Origin: Elgaria multicarinata webbii
Lineage: Eukaryota; Chordata; Lepidosauria; Squamata; Anguidae
Direction: 5' to 3'
Assembly: GCF_023053635.1 (NCBI RefSeq)
Contig: NC_086184.1
Span: forward strand, 13,686,379 to 13,750,378
Length of the DNA: 64,000 nt
Part shown: positions 30,557 to 41,510 of the stretch, one piece after another
How positions within the stretch are numbered: position 1 is the stretch's first letter
How the letters are laid out: each line of letters opens with the position of its first letter
Program-made: the position numbers and the translations under genes
Notes under the pieces: model-generated
The model's database searches: none
What the model was told of the DNA's origin: nothing
What the model saw: only the letters and a program-made list of their open reading frames with translations

Positions 30557-33540
30557 TAAATAGAGAGGGTCTTGGGTGGCACACAGCGAAAGAGAGAAAG
30601 AGCGGCTCTGTCCACTTTTGGCTCTGGCCCCACCCACATATCACTTTGGCTCCACCCACTGCTATATGCAGTCTCCAACAGATGGTAATGGATGTGGGGG
30701 ATGTTCCTCATAGTTGGCGTATAGGATTGAAGCCTAGGTCACCATAGAACTGGTAGTGGCAATCCAGACAATAGGATAGCCTTATTAGTGGAAGATGTTG
30801 AGTTATGGCTTTAGAAGCTGATTAGTTATGGCACAGACTGGGTTTCTGGCACATAACCTTTTGTGTTAAGTCTCTGTCTGGGCCTTCCAGAGACTAGCAG
30901 AGATTGCAGCGGTTCTCAGCCAAGTCAGCAAAGACGTTAATTAAGACAGAGATTTATGTAGGTTAAAATAAACCTTTTACTGGCAAATAAATATATAATT
31001 TAGTTATGGCAGTACAGATACAAATACTTACAAACGGTCAGTCAATACAGCTCACATCAAGTTGGGTAAGGGACATGGAAGTAGAGTGAACATGAAAACA
31101 CATTTACTTTTATAGACAACCTGTACAATGATGCAACTCCTTGCAACCCTTAATTGAAGACAATCAGTTAGACAATTATTCAATTATGACACTTAATGTA
31201 CAGGTGTAGAGTTGACCTTTAAGTTTCTGCTGAGTCCACTGTTCCTCCAGATCCTCAGCAATTAACAAAGCAATGGAAAACATAACCAAGATCCATTCCA
31301 GCATCCAACAGAAGAGGCAGAAGTATCAGCCATTTATGCAAGGCACAATTAAAGGAGGAATTAATAGGGGTTTGATGAAAGCCAATGAAAGAACAGAGCT
31401 GAAGGCCTTTCCCTTCCCATTTTATCCATTTCGTGAACCATTCTTATGACTCCATCACAAGCCTCCCACACCGGCTAGCTCATCGCTCATGCTTTATCAC
31501 CAGCTGAACTTAAAATACACAATCCCATGAATGCTTCAAGCCAGGGTGAAGGGCTAGGCTGTGTAATAAAGATAGCTTTTCTAGCTTTGGACATAGTTAT
31601 TGCTTTGCATCAGACAATGCAAATCATTGGTTTTTATTGCAGGCTTCCTTTTATTGGACTTGGGGGAGAGAAAGGAGACTGGGCACTCTCTACCAACTGA
31701 GCAATCATATTGATATTTCATAAAGGGTGGCTAGATGAGTTGTCATTACACAGGCAGGCTTCCATATTAGTTACAGCTGAAATCCCTTCCCTCCATATTC
31801 CACCGGTAGCCATCAAGGACTCCTTTTACTTAGCACTTGGCAATTTTAAAGTGCTAACTAGAATCCCAGTTGCCGTGGGACAATTTGTAGTGATCTATGA
31901 AAATAATAAATAAGCCAATACTTAATGCAACTGCGCACGGTACACTATGCTTTGTTGTTTACCATATTAAACAGCTGTCAAGAAGCCATATTTTACTGTG
32001 TTTCAGTAGTTCAATTATACTTTTATTAGACACTCGCCAGTTTTGTTAGGCAGGTTGTAAATTACCAAGAAGGGGGAAGAAAAGGAAGGGGGTGGGGTTA
32101 AAACCTTTCTGAAATCACCATCCAAAATTTGATCACAAGGCAGCAGTTAACCACTGTTGTCATGTTTGACATTTGCAGATTCAGCAAAGAGTTCTGGATG
32201 GAACCCTTCAGTCAGATGCAAGAACAATAAAGCTTCAAAGATTTTAGTATGAAAAATTATCTTCTGCTTATCCATTGAAATCATGTAAATGTGCTTATCT
32301 CCGGCTGGATTGTGGCCATATTTCTGCTATTTTGGGGGTCCCCTGACCATGCTATTACCTCCATCTTTCTTTCTTTCTTTTTTGGTGGCCCTGATTTGGC
32401 TCCAATTCTGTTGGCATTTGGATACTAAGTGCACTATTTTAGAGAATCATTCAACCTCTCATAAGTTCTCTCTTGGCTCAGAGTAACCACTGTGATGCAT
32501 AAATTACATGAACAGGGTATCATAAAATGACTGGGGAGAATGGGCACTCCATTCACCCTGCCCTCTGGACCTCCCTACTCCAGTGAGGGCACAGTCAAAG
32601 AGGATGTGCAGCTGCTTGAACACAGGTTTTGCCTCTGCAAGTGTCATTGCACAAACATCCAAAGATCTGACCCAGAGGTGTGTCTTATGCCGGGGGCAGG
32701 GACTGCAGTCTGCAGAGACAAAAACTATGTGCACATGAATGTAAATTGCACAATTTTGTACATGGGCAATTAGCATTCAGCAGACCAAGCATCCAGAGCT
32801 AGCTACTTTGTAAGTGCATGTGCACAGGTCTTTAATAATTAAACCCATCACTCTAACTGGAACTCTCTTTCCTGTGAAGTTGCATGGCAAGTTACCAAAG
32901 CAGCTGCTTCTTACAACCACACAGTTCTTGTCCCATTGTGTAGGGAAACTGGTTGCATTGTCAATGGAGGACTGCAGATCGAGGTAGGAAGAAAGTAGGA
33001 CCTTGGAGAGCTCCAAGTGGAACCTGCTGGCTACAGGAGGATGTTGTCTCAGCAGCAAATGGAAACTGTATGTACAGTATGCTAACCAAACCTGTAGTGT
33101 GGTCAGCTTCACCCCTCCTGGAGGAGCTGACTGGATGGTTGAAGGGCCACCATGTGATTTTGGAGCCTGAGACCTGTGCAAGGCAAGGGAGATAGAGGTC
33201 CTGCCAGAGACCCATCGTTTAAGCCAGAGAGTGATAACATAGCTGTATCCTCTGGCCAGTGCCATGAATAAGGCACTGTCCTATCCCAAGGATGTAGTCT
33301 GTACCTTTTCCTTATCATATTCCTCCACTGAAAAGTCCAATAGCTGTGGGTTATGACACAACCTGAATATTTATTGTGTACTTTCTATCCATATCTCATT
33401 GCTCCTCATGAAGCTTTATTACTAGACCACCAAAGCATACAATAGGGGCAGGAAAATATTCATCTATTTGGAACAAATCTTGCAATTGTTTCTTGCAAAC
33501 ATTTTTAGTGGTTGCTGCCCCTCCTTCCATGTAAATTCCA
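30557..33540. other. Mostly unassigned sequence
   Basis: No gene is recognised. The stretch 32540-33265 has fairly long frames on the minus strand, but no motif I can name. It reads like an old repeat present once in the window. Confidence 0.35.
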
Positions 33541-33548
33541 TTACACCA

Positions 33549-33575
33549 CTGAAGAAGACCCAAATTGGGTCGAAA
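33549..33575 (+). ncRNA. Hammerhead-like ribozyme core motif (candidate)
   Basis: CTGAAGA (33549-33555), a stem GACCC/GGGTC with loop AAATT (33557-33571) and GAAA (33572-33575) resemble the hammerhead core CUGANGA-stem II-GAAA. One extra A lies before stem II, and stems I and III are not convincing. Degenerate sequences of the type ctgaagaag..gggcgaaac are common in animal repeats, including Penelope-like elements, so this is probably a relic. Confidence 0.3.
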
Positions 33576-33899
33576 TGCATTTGGTTTGGTTTAGTTTAAA
33601 AGTTTTTATTTGAGGGTATATATAATATTACATAGTTAGGATTTATTTGAGGTATACAGATCGTTTTTGGTACATAGTATATTACAGACTTCTTAAGCAT
33701 TTCACTCACCTGTACCAGATTATTGATAGTGCAACGATTAGAAGCTTTCCCGCCCCTTTCTTTCCAGTTCACTGGTACTGAGGACTACATTTCCCAGAGG
33801 ACAACATGATTCAGCGCATGTGCGCAGCACCCACATGAAGTGCCATTGCAAGCCAGAAGAAAATGCTCAGAAATAGATGTGCATTGCTTTCCCCCCTGA

Positions 33900-35110
33900 G
33901 TGCTCACTGAGAAAGCTCATAATTATTACTGAGTCAATTTAGACTCAAAGCAAAGAAGTTATCCCAACACTGCAAGAAGAGAGAGCATTTTTAAAAACTT
34001 TATTTAAAGAATGTTCATTTCCCTTCCTACTCCCATTGTATATGAAAGTTAGAGTAACCTAGCACAGCAAACAGGTGTTAATTGTGATATAAAGTGACAA
34101 AATGCAGATATTAACCATCTAGTATTTTTCAATTAATTTATAGTCATCATTCCTTCCAAACCCAACATGCATGTTCCAGAAAAAGGATTAGCCAACATCA
34201 CCATCACGTTTTTAATTCCCTGCTATTATTTTACTGTCCTACTATCAGGTAGCGATGACTTGCTGACTGCTGCCTTAGCTTCCATTCTTTTGTTGCATTT
34301 TCCTCAGTAGTTTATCTGAGGTTTGGAAATGGGATGTCATTCAATGTTCTGCATGTGATACCGTGCCTATCCACCTCCACCACCCACATATAACTGCCTC
34401 AACCTAGCTCTTAGCAAAGTACACTGTAATTGTAGTGGGATGAAATTATTTAGCCATCATTAGCCTAAATAAGAGAGAAAGCTGATTAGTTCTCTCTCTC
34501 AAAAAAAAAAAAATGCAGTAAACATGATTTAGGGTAATGATCACTCTGAGCTTGATTTTTTACTCAGCACTGCAGATTTAGTCTGCCCTTTCAGCCAAAG
34601 TCGAGATGGAGAGGAAGAGTTGGATATAATTTATATGCTGTCCTGCAGTTAAAAAAAAATCAGATGTTTCTGTCAATTCTTGCTTCCAGGATTTTACAAG
34701 CTGTGTAAATTAAGTGCAATAGGCGCTATTGCTGCCTGCCTATTTCTGACAAGCGAATCTGAGTTGATGGACATCAATATGCCACAAAAACCATTAATTG
34801 AAGCCCTGGTGACTAATCCATTACCTTGCCCTGTTTCATGGATCCTGACTTAATGGCTGTCCCAGCAACCAAAAAACTCATTCATGCAGATGTGGTCCGA
34901 GGTCCCATTATGATCAAAGTAATTGATTGTTGTTATTTTCTTTGACCCGCTGTGAGCATAGAAGCCTTGGGATTATAACCAACAAAATGTGCAGGCTGAT
35001 GAATTTCCTCAAAACAATTGTCTGCGCCATAAAATCACAGTCTGACAACAAAGATTATGAATGTTGCCTGATCTGAGGAGCACAGAACATGAGGTTGACC
35101 AGTTGATTCT
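33900..35110. other. Possible conserved non-coding sequence
   Basis: This tract has no repeats, no simple sequence apart from short A-runs, balanced composition and many TAAT/ATTA-type motifs, especially 34690-35110 (for example ccattaattgaagcc and aaagtaattgattgttg). The texture resembles vertebrate conserved non-coding elements near developmental genes. This is a judgement from appearance only. Confidence 0.25.
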
Positions 35111-35413
35111 GGAAAGAAGTGCCTGACGTTCGCTTTATTAGACAAATGGAATTCTGCACTTGGCTTATATGGGTATATTGAACCTGCATTATATCAAGGA
35201 TAATTTTGAAAATAAATAAGAAATGAGTGTGGTCTTGGACAAAACAGGGTGATCATGGGAAGCAGAACTGGGAGGTTTAGCAAGACCCCTGATGGGCAGT
35301 CATCATATGTTGTGGGCGTCATTCAATGTGATAGGTATCAGACAATGATCTGAAGATGCATGATGCAGAACACTTCTTGAAACTAAGCAGGTCATTGGTC
35401 TAGTTAGAACATT
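35111..35413. other. Unassigned sequence
   Basis: Nothing is recognised. Confidence 0.35.
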
Positions 35414-35595
35414 AAGTCAGTTGAGGCTGCTGGCTCAGATTTCAGTGGGGCGGTGAATCCATTCTGCGTATCAGTCAGAACCAACAAGAATTCTAAAGGA
35501 TCTTGACCCCCTAACCCCATAATAGGCTTAGCACCTTGGATAGAACTAGCAGAATCTCCAGCTAGTTCTGACTGAACCAGGTTCACCACAACCAA
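35414..35595. mobile_element. hAT-like palindromic repeat
   Basis: The left arm ttgaggctgctggctcag and aatccattctgcgtatcag oppose the right arm ctagttctgactgaaccagg. The centre has gcaccttggatagaac. It is the same family as 40088-40306, with eroded ends. Confidence 0.55.
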
Positions 35596-36428
35596 AAAGG
35601 CCCTGTTCCTCGTGCCTTCCCACCCACCCACCTTTTGTCAGTGGGGAAACCCCAAACAGCAGATGTTCAATGGAACATTCAGGAGGGCAAAATATGGGGA
35701 GGATGGCTTCCACATTTTCACGAGGTGCATACTCACCATTTTGAAGAAGCACCAGATTAAAAACAGGGTGATTTTCATGCAGGGCCCATCTTCACATGTC
35801 AGTCCAAGCGGTTGCAAAAGCTCACTGTGAGCTCCAGGAGTCAATGACTCAGTATAAATTATGTTAAGCAAAACTGTCATGTAAAGTTTACATCAAGGGT
35901 AAGCTTTCAGAAGAAAAAAGGGGGGAAGGGAGAAACAAGGTGAAACATTAGCATAAGGAGGATTAATACACATGCATCTTTAAAATGGCATCTGCATTTC
36001 ATGTCTATTAATGTTGAGACATATTGGAGAAAAGAAAAACAGGGATTTATGCTGCAGTTCAAGGGCAAGCCATACCACCTGATTTACAAATGTTAATGTT
36101 AAGATAAAGGAGGTCTACAACACAAGACTAGAACATTGATCATGGGTTTGAATTAGCTTAGCAGGATTGACTAGGAGAGCAAATGTGGAATTATACTGAT
36201 TATGCATAATGGAAAGTGAAACTGGTCACCTTAACCCAAAACAAAGAGATTGAGGCTGGCATTAAAGGAAAGATGGTAGATTAAACAGAATGTGAAGGGC
36301 AAGCAGGAGCTGGAAGAAAGCAGGGTTGGAGGTGTTGAGGAACAGAAACAAAGAAGTGTCAACTCTCCATCTTTGAGGGAAGAGGCCATGGATTTGGAAG
36401 TGGTATTGGATTGGTAGAAGGAATTGCA
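35596..36428. other. Unassigned sequence
   Basis: No gene or repeat is recognised. Confidence 0.35.
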
Positions 36429-36615
36429 GAGAGCCAGTGTAGTGTAGTGGTTAGAGTATTGGACTAAGACTAGGGAGTCCTGAGTTCTAGTCTCCACTCT
36501 GCCATGAAGTTCACTGGGTGACTTTGGGCCAGTCATTCACTCTCAGCCTAACCTACCTCATAGATTTGTTGTGATGGTATAATCTGGCTATAGCAGACAA
36601 AAAGTGACATGCCTC
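36429..36615 (+). mobile_element. Sauria-type SINE, 3'-shortened
   Basis: The head agagccagtgtagtgtagtgg and gttctagtctccactctgcc (B box region) and the middle gggccagtcattcactctca match the 21.5-kb copy. The sequence degrades after tttgttgtgatggtataatc and the BovB-like tail is mostly lost. Confidence 0.75.
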
Positions 36616-38020
36616 AAGGAAATACCAGAGAAATCCATTTGGGAGGGTGTAGATCAATGAGTTTTCCTAGGCTCATCCCCCTGGACTCCAGCGCCCAACC
36701 TGATCTGCAGTGAGTCAGGCCAGTTCATAGATTTTCCAGGAAGTTGGGGCATTTTGGGGAGAGGGGGAGAGGTTCTGCAATTTGCACAAATTTGTGAGCA
36801 AACTGTGTCTGTAATTTGTATAAATTGCTGAGAAATTTGCTCAGATTGCACAGCCTTCCAAAACAAATGTGCGAAAAAATTCCCAGAGTTCAGGGAACAG
36901 CCCACAGCTCAGTTCATAGATGCAAAGCAAGTCGTACACACTTGTGAAGCTCTTTCACGCCAATAAAGAATTGGATTTCCCAGTGACAGACATCCCTACC
37001 TAGAAGTCTTTATAACCAGCCTAGATGGAGGTCTGCCTTGAGGGGCAGGTGGTGGCTGGGAGAGCCATGCTAGTATAAGTGGAAGGATAATTCTTCCCCA
37101 TCTTCTTCCTCTCTCCAAGATTAAAAGTCTATCATCATCATCATTATCATCATCACACCCTTCCTTTTAACAGTGAAAGGCACAAGGAGATTTAGGTAGA
37201 CAAATCTGGAAGGCTCACAGTTTGAATCCTGCAGGCAGTTGAGGTGATAATCACCATTTGCCCTCTCCCCCCCCCCCACCGCAAAAACAAACCCTTTCTG
37301 TGTCAACTGGCCTTTATTTTCCTCCCTTTGTCATTTCAAAGCCCTCTTAAATGGGCAGTTCTCTGTGGAGGTCAGAGGTTTGCACTGGAAGTGTTGTTCA
37401 TGCATCTAACATTTCCACATTTCCCACACCACTTTCCAGTTCAAAGAGTGGAAGGTTGCCGGGGGTAGTGAAGGGGGAGAGAATCAGCAAACATAATCAA
37501 ATTAATCTGAATGCATTTGTATGCCTATTAAAATCCACCTGTCCCGGGCTTTTCATTTATCATGATTATGACTGAACAACCAAATGGAGAAAGGTGTTGG
37601 ATCTTCACTCAGTGCAGAACGATGATTTATTACCCTAAGCATCCTTAGCAATGGCTGGGATCTAATGGACATCTCTGCATGACAAATCATTCATCCTCCC
37701 AGTAATATTAGACATGTCGTCCTTTCATGTAGAACATTTCACAGCAATTCGTGAAAAACTGATTTCTTTTCTTGCTGTTAAAACTGCTAAGTAACTGCCC
37801 GCAGTCCTTAACACGGGGTGACAATTCAGAAGAACATATGCTAATATTGAGGTTTTAATGAGGTGCAGGAACTATGCCATTTGGCCTAGCCTGTTTGTAA
37901 ATGTCAACCCTTGTCAATCCATGCACCTTCATTTACTGGAGCAACATGGGGCATGTGTAGGGGGAATCTTCTCCCACGTACTGTGTGTACTGTGGGGGGA
38001 CTCAGAACCCCATACCCCCC
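36616..38020. other. Unassigned sequence, part possibly conserved
   Basis: No gene. 37560-37860 lacks repeats and has the appearance of a conserved non-coding tract (for example atctctgcatgacaaatcat and atgtagaacatttcacagc), judged from texture only. Confidence 0.25.
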
Positions 38021-38224
38021 CCTTTGTTAGGATCTTTCAGTGGGGGTTAAGAAGTCTCAAGACAGTGCCTCCGTCCCAATAAGGAAAGTTTTATTGCAAG
38101 CGAGCAAGCCCCAAGTGAGACTGACATTTGATACATGAGTACATGCATTCGTATTGACGTAAATACTGCATACGTAAACACTGCAATCCAGAGGGAGAGG
38201 TGGGTAATAAATAAATAAATAAAT

Positions 38225-38225
38225 A

Positions 38226-38265
<40 letters not shown>
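38225..38265. repeat. (TTA)n microsatellite
   Basis: About 13 ATT units following a short AAAT run, inside the LTR candidate. Confidence 0.9.
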
Positions 38266-38268
<3 letters not shown>

Positions 38269-38285
38269 CTTCTTATCTATGGGTA

Positions 38286-38450
38286 GGGTGAGAACACAGG
38301 ATGCACATATTGGTGTAAACAGTGAAAACACAGGATGAATGTATTGGCATAAACTGTGGGAAAACAGGATGCACATATTCGTAGAAATGGTAGGAACACA
38401 GAATTCACATATTGGCATAAATGGTGGGAACACAGGATACAAGTATCTCA
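38286..38450. repeat. Tandem repeat, about 35-bp unit, 4-5 copies
   Basis: Units contain gaacacaggatgcacatatt followed by ggcataaa(c/t)(g/t)gt with moderate divergence. Confidence 0.75.
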
Positions 38451-38512
38451 GTCCCAGAGCTGAGAACAAGATGGAGGGAGTCAGGTTAGGCTCAAAATTT
38501 TGATTTCTTCCA

Positions 38513-39197
38513 CAGTATATACCTGAAATGTTCTTATTCTACATGGAAATTAGTATTAGGAAACACTCAGCAGGAAATGCTTCCTTGAGCATCTGGGGGA
38601 ATCGACTTGTGATCTTTTACAGTTTTCTGATTCCAAATGGAGGATTCTCTAACAGCCAGTGCATTAAAAACGAAACCAAAAGAAGAACTATGAGTAGATA
38701 AACATCAGACATTAGGAATGACAACACAGTAGGTGAAACCCCAAAGCAATCTACTCCGGACCCCGAGGAAGCAAAACAAAAAAGAAAAATATAGGTTTAA
38801 GCATGGATTGCACATGAAACTGCTGAACTGGAGTTCATTTGCAGATTGATACAGTTTCATCAGGCCTTAATTGTGACTTAGGTTGTCTGTCTGACTATGA
38901 GCAGCAATCATATACTGCATGTCATATCATTCAAATAAAATCCTCGCCCACGATGCTGAGTTCTCTAGGTGCTTGTTACTGAGCCGGGTTTACATGAATT
39001 GAATGATTCATGAAGTAATTAGGGATGCTTGAGGAATTCGATCTTTGCACATTCTTGTACCAAACAGTGTGATCCACAACTCAACAGTGTGGATCAGAAC
39101 TTAGCTAGCCATCATATTTTGCACTTCTCCAAATGTTGTGATTTGACCCGTGGCAATTATCTTCTGCATGTCTACTTAGAAGTAAGGACAAATGTGC
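38513..39197. other. Unassigned sequence
   Basis: No gene or repeat family is recognised. Confidence 0.35.
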
Positions 39198-39200
39198 TTA

Positions 39201-39444
39201 GGCCTAATCTACACCAAGCAGGATATTCCACTATGAAAGTGGTAAGAACACATTATATAAAAGGCAGAACCACACTACTGCTTTATAGAGGTATTAAAGT
39301 GCACTGGCAACTGTTGGGGCCCATTGACACATACCATATACCGTTTTCATACTGCTATATCCTGCTTGGTATGGCTCCTTCCTTTTATTTACCACTTTCA
39401 TACTGCTTTCATAGTGCAATATCCTGCTTGATGTAGATTAGGCC
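39201..39444. mobile_element. MITE family A, subtype 2
   Basis: A palindrome with ends GGCCTAATCTACACCAAGC and the inverse gatgtagattaggcc, flanked by TTA on both sides (39198-39200, 39445-39447). The termini define a subtype distinct from the GGGCTCATC copies. Confidence 0.8.
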
Positions 39445-39454
39445 TTAGTCTCCA

Positions 39455-39560
39455 GGGCAGTATCCAATGGTAGCCTTCCTTAGAGTAGGCCCACTCACAT
39501 CAATTTGTCTACTTTGTGTAGCAGTACCGTTGGATTCTACACCCGGTAAGCATTCATAGG
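39455..39560. mobile_element. Degraded palindromic repeat (cctatgcaatcc family)
   Basis: agtatccaatggtagcc, agtaggcccactcacatcaa and gtaccgttggattctac resemble the widespread squamate palindrome seen more clearly at 59370-59575. It is diverged. Confidence 0.35.
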
Positions 39561-39779
39561 ATTGCATCCAAAATGTATCCAAGCAGATGTCCTCTGAGAG
39601 AAAATGCTCATTCAAAATATGTCTCTTGAGATATTTAAATACCATTTTGAGAGGAATGTCTGTTATTTTGTTTTAAATGTGCCCATGAATGGAGAAATAC
39701 AGCAGCATGCATTCACATGAAAGTGCCACACACAAAAAACCACTGATTTCTCCATCTCTAGAGTCAATTGATTGACGTG

Positions 39780-40050
39780 GATGGTATCAATGGCTTTAGT
39801 AGGTGCATATTCGTGTTTTAAATCTCATTGCAGAAGGTCCTCCATCAATGACCTCAGCTGTGGAACAGGAGGATGCTGGAATTGCCAACTCCTCTTCTGA
39901 AAGGTCTCTAGTGCCTTTAACAGCTGCGTGATGGATAGCATTAGAGTTGCCATGGTTTTTGTGTGTTGTTTTTAATTCCCCTGGTATGGCTCTTGTGCCT
40001 GGAGGTTTGCCACCATCAAATTTCCATCCCATAACATAGGTCTATTCAAG
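39780..40050 (-). other. Coding-like stretch of unknown origin
   Basis: A 78-codon minus-strand frame (MGWKFDGGKPPGTRAIPGEL...) contains AVKGTRDLSEEELAIPASS. I do not recognise it. It lies beyond the hAT MITE from the SIGMAR1 retrocopy and does not match the missing part of SIGMAR1. A repeat origin is likely. Confidence 0.25.
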
Positions 40051-40087
40051 ATCAAGATACACTGCTTCATACAGAAGTGCCTTCAGG

Positions 40088-40306
40088 CAGTGGAGGCTGG
40101 CAGCTCTGATTTTGGTGGGGCTGCAATTCCATTCTAGGTTTCAATCACAACCAGACAGAATTCTAAAGGACCTATCCAAGGCGGTGAAGCTAGTTTGGTG
40201 ATAGGTGTAAGCAGCTTGCATAGTTCCTTCAAGTTCTAGCTGATTCTAACTAAAACCCAGAATAGAATTAAAATCCCACCAGAATTGGAGCTGCCAGACT
40301 CTATTG
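40088..40306. mobile_element. hAT-like palindromic MITE
   Basis: A 219-bp palindrome beginning CAGTGGAGGCTGGCAGCTC and ending with the degraded inverse gagctgccagactctattg. The flanking 8-mers CCTTCAGG (40080-40087) and CCTTCCGC (40307-40314) match at 6 of 8 positions, as expected for an old hAT target duplication. Confidence 0.65.
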
Positions 40307-40340
40307 CCTTCCGCTGACCATTACCTTGCCCATGTATGGT

Positions 40341-40742
40341 GTCATAGATATCAGCCCAGTATCTGCCCGAATGTCCCCTGGTGTCAACGGCTGTGCCAAA
40401 GAGCAGCACGTACTCTGAGAAGGAAGCATGGAGCAGGCACATGGAACCCATCCAACCTCCGGCATTGATAAATATCCACTGCAAATCCTCATCGAGTAGG
40501 ATGTGCCCTGGGTGCTTCTTCAGCAGTTCTACAATGATCTTGGAAAAGGCCTGCTCGTGGTCCAGACCGGTGTGGTACTTGCCAAGGCACACAATCTCCT
40601 CTGGGTCGAACTCAAAGTGGCGCGGGGAGCGGCCCAGCTGTGCAGCGCCTGGATCAGCAGCGCCGCCACCGCCACGGCCAGCCCCGCGCGCACGGCCAGC
40701 CCCAGCCCAGCTCAGCCCCAGCAGCCACCACATCCCAACGAC
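40341..40742 (-). pseudogene. SIGMAR1: SIGMAR1 retrocopy (sigma-1 receptor), truncated
   Basis: The minus-strand frame from ATG at 40733 gives residues clearly of the sigma-1 receptor, an ER-membrane chaperone: HFEFDPEEI (39-47), [15 protein letters not shown] (56-70), [13 protein letters not shown] (74-86), [15 protein letters not shown] (90-104), EYVLLFGTA (107-115) and [13 protein letters not shown] (119-131). The sequence crosses the position of the first human intron (about codon 51, before LDHE) without a break, so it is a processed copy. It stops at the equivalent of human Asp126. Glu172 and the whole C-terminal half are absent, and there is no poly(A). Residues 14-36 are in a shifted frame: the neighbouring frame would encode a hydrophobic [13 protein letters not shown] helix, so the transmembrane segment is lost. 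CCCATGTATGGT flanks both sides (40329-40340, 40743-40754) as a 12-bp target duplication. Non-functional. Confidence 0.88.
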
Positions 40743-40754
40743 CCCATGTATGGT

Positions 40755-41510
40755 TGATCAAGTTCAATGTATAGTTTCCTGGATCCAAACTGGGAGGAGT
40801 AGGAATCATCCTTTTTTCTCAAAGAGTATTTAACAACATATATGCTTCACCAGCATTACTGCCACCAAGTAAGCTTTAATAATGAGCTCTAACTCACGTT
40901 TGGTCTGTCTCGTCATGAGTTTTTCTCCCCTGTGCTCCAGCTGCTGTCCTGCTACTTCATAGTCCACAGTTCCCTGTGACCCCATTATAGTATTATTAGG
41001 TTCCTTGGAGGGAGGGTAGAAAACATCAATTTTGAATTTATTCTAGGTTTATTAACTTGTCTTGAAGTCACTGTTGTGCATAGCTGGAGAAAGAGGGTGA
41101 AAAAAAGATCACCACAGCAAATGTGTAAGAATTCTATGCCGTGATATGGAATGTGGTGGCAGATTTGACTAACCAGTTCGTGCCTGTAAAGGTGGCCAGC
41201 AGCAGGATAGGTCCATCATGTGCTGAGGTTTATATGTCCATTCTTGACATGATCACTGCTGTGTTAATACAGAACTCTAATTAAGACACTCTCTCATTTT
41301 ATATAGAACTGTAAAATTATTCTGGTATATGTTTTATGTACATTTAAAGGGGGGGGGGGAAACCCTTTCTTTACTGTTTGGCTCCAGGAAAAAAATCCCA
41401 TATTTGTAGCACTGCAGCATTAAAAATGCTGATGTTTAAAACTGAAAATCATGTGAGGGCGGGGGGAATGTGGAGATAGGGGAGAGTCAACAGAGGAAAA
41501 AGAAAGGAAG
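40755..41510. other. Unassigned sequence
   Basis: No gene or known repeat is recognised apart from a G-run near 41350. Confidence 0.35.

Larger units (their letters stand above)
38025..38512 (-). mobile_element. Possible solo LTR (fossil, gamma-like endogenous retrovirus)
   Basis: Read on the minus strand, the stretch begins TG and ends CA. It has a tandem-repeat block of about 35-bp units where U3 enhancers usually lie (38286-38450), an AATAAA signal (minus strand, about 38090-38095) after a G/C-richer R-like start, and a short U5-like end of about 65 bp. No matching target duplication and no internal gag, pol or env sequence is seen nearby. If the call is right it is an old, isolated LTR. 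A non-LTR origin is possible. Confidence 0.35.

Noticed and set aside
30820-31510. Possible second LTR
   Set aside because: It has an A/T-rich tail-like segment, but no TG/CA limits, signal spacing or duplication.
32776-33265. 162-codon minus-strand frame
   Set aside because: No domain motif, no intron or promoter context, and the composition is like the surrounding non-coding DNA. It is probably an old repeat.
39796-40032. C-terminal half of the SIGMAR1 retrocopy
   Set aside because: Its residues do not match the sigma-1 receptor after Asp126, and it lies outside the 12-bp flanking repeats.
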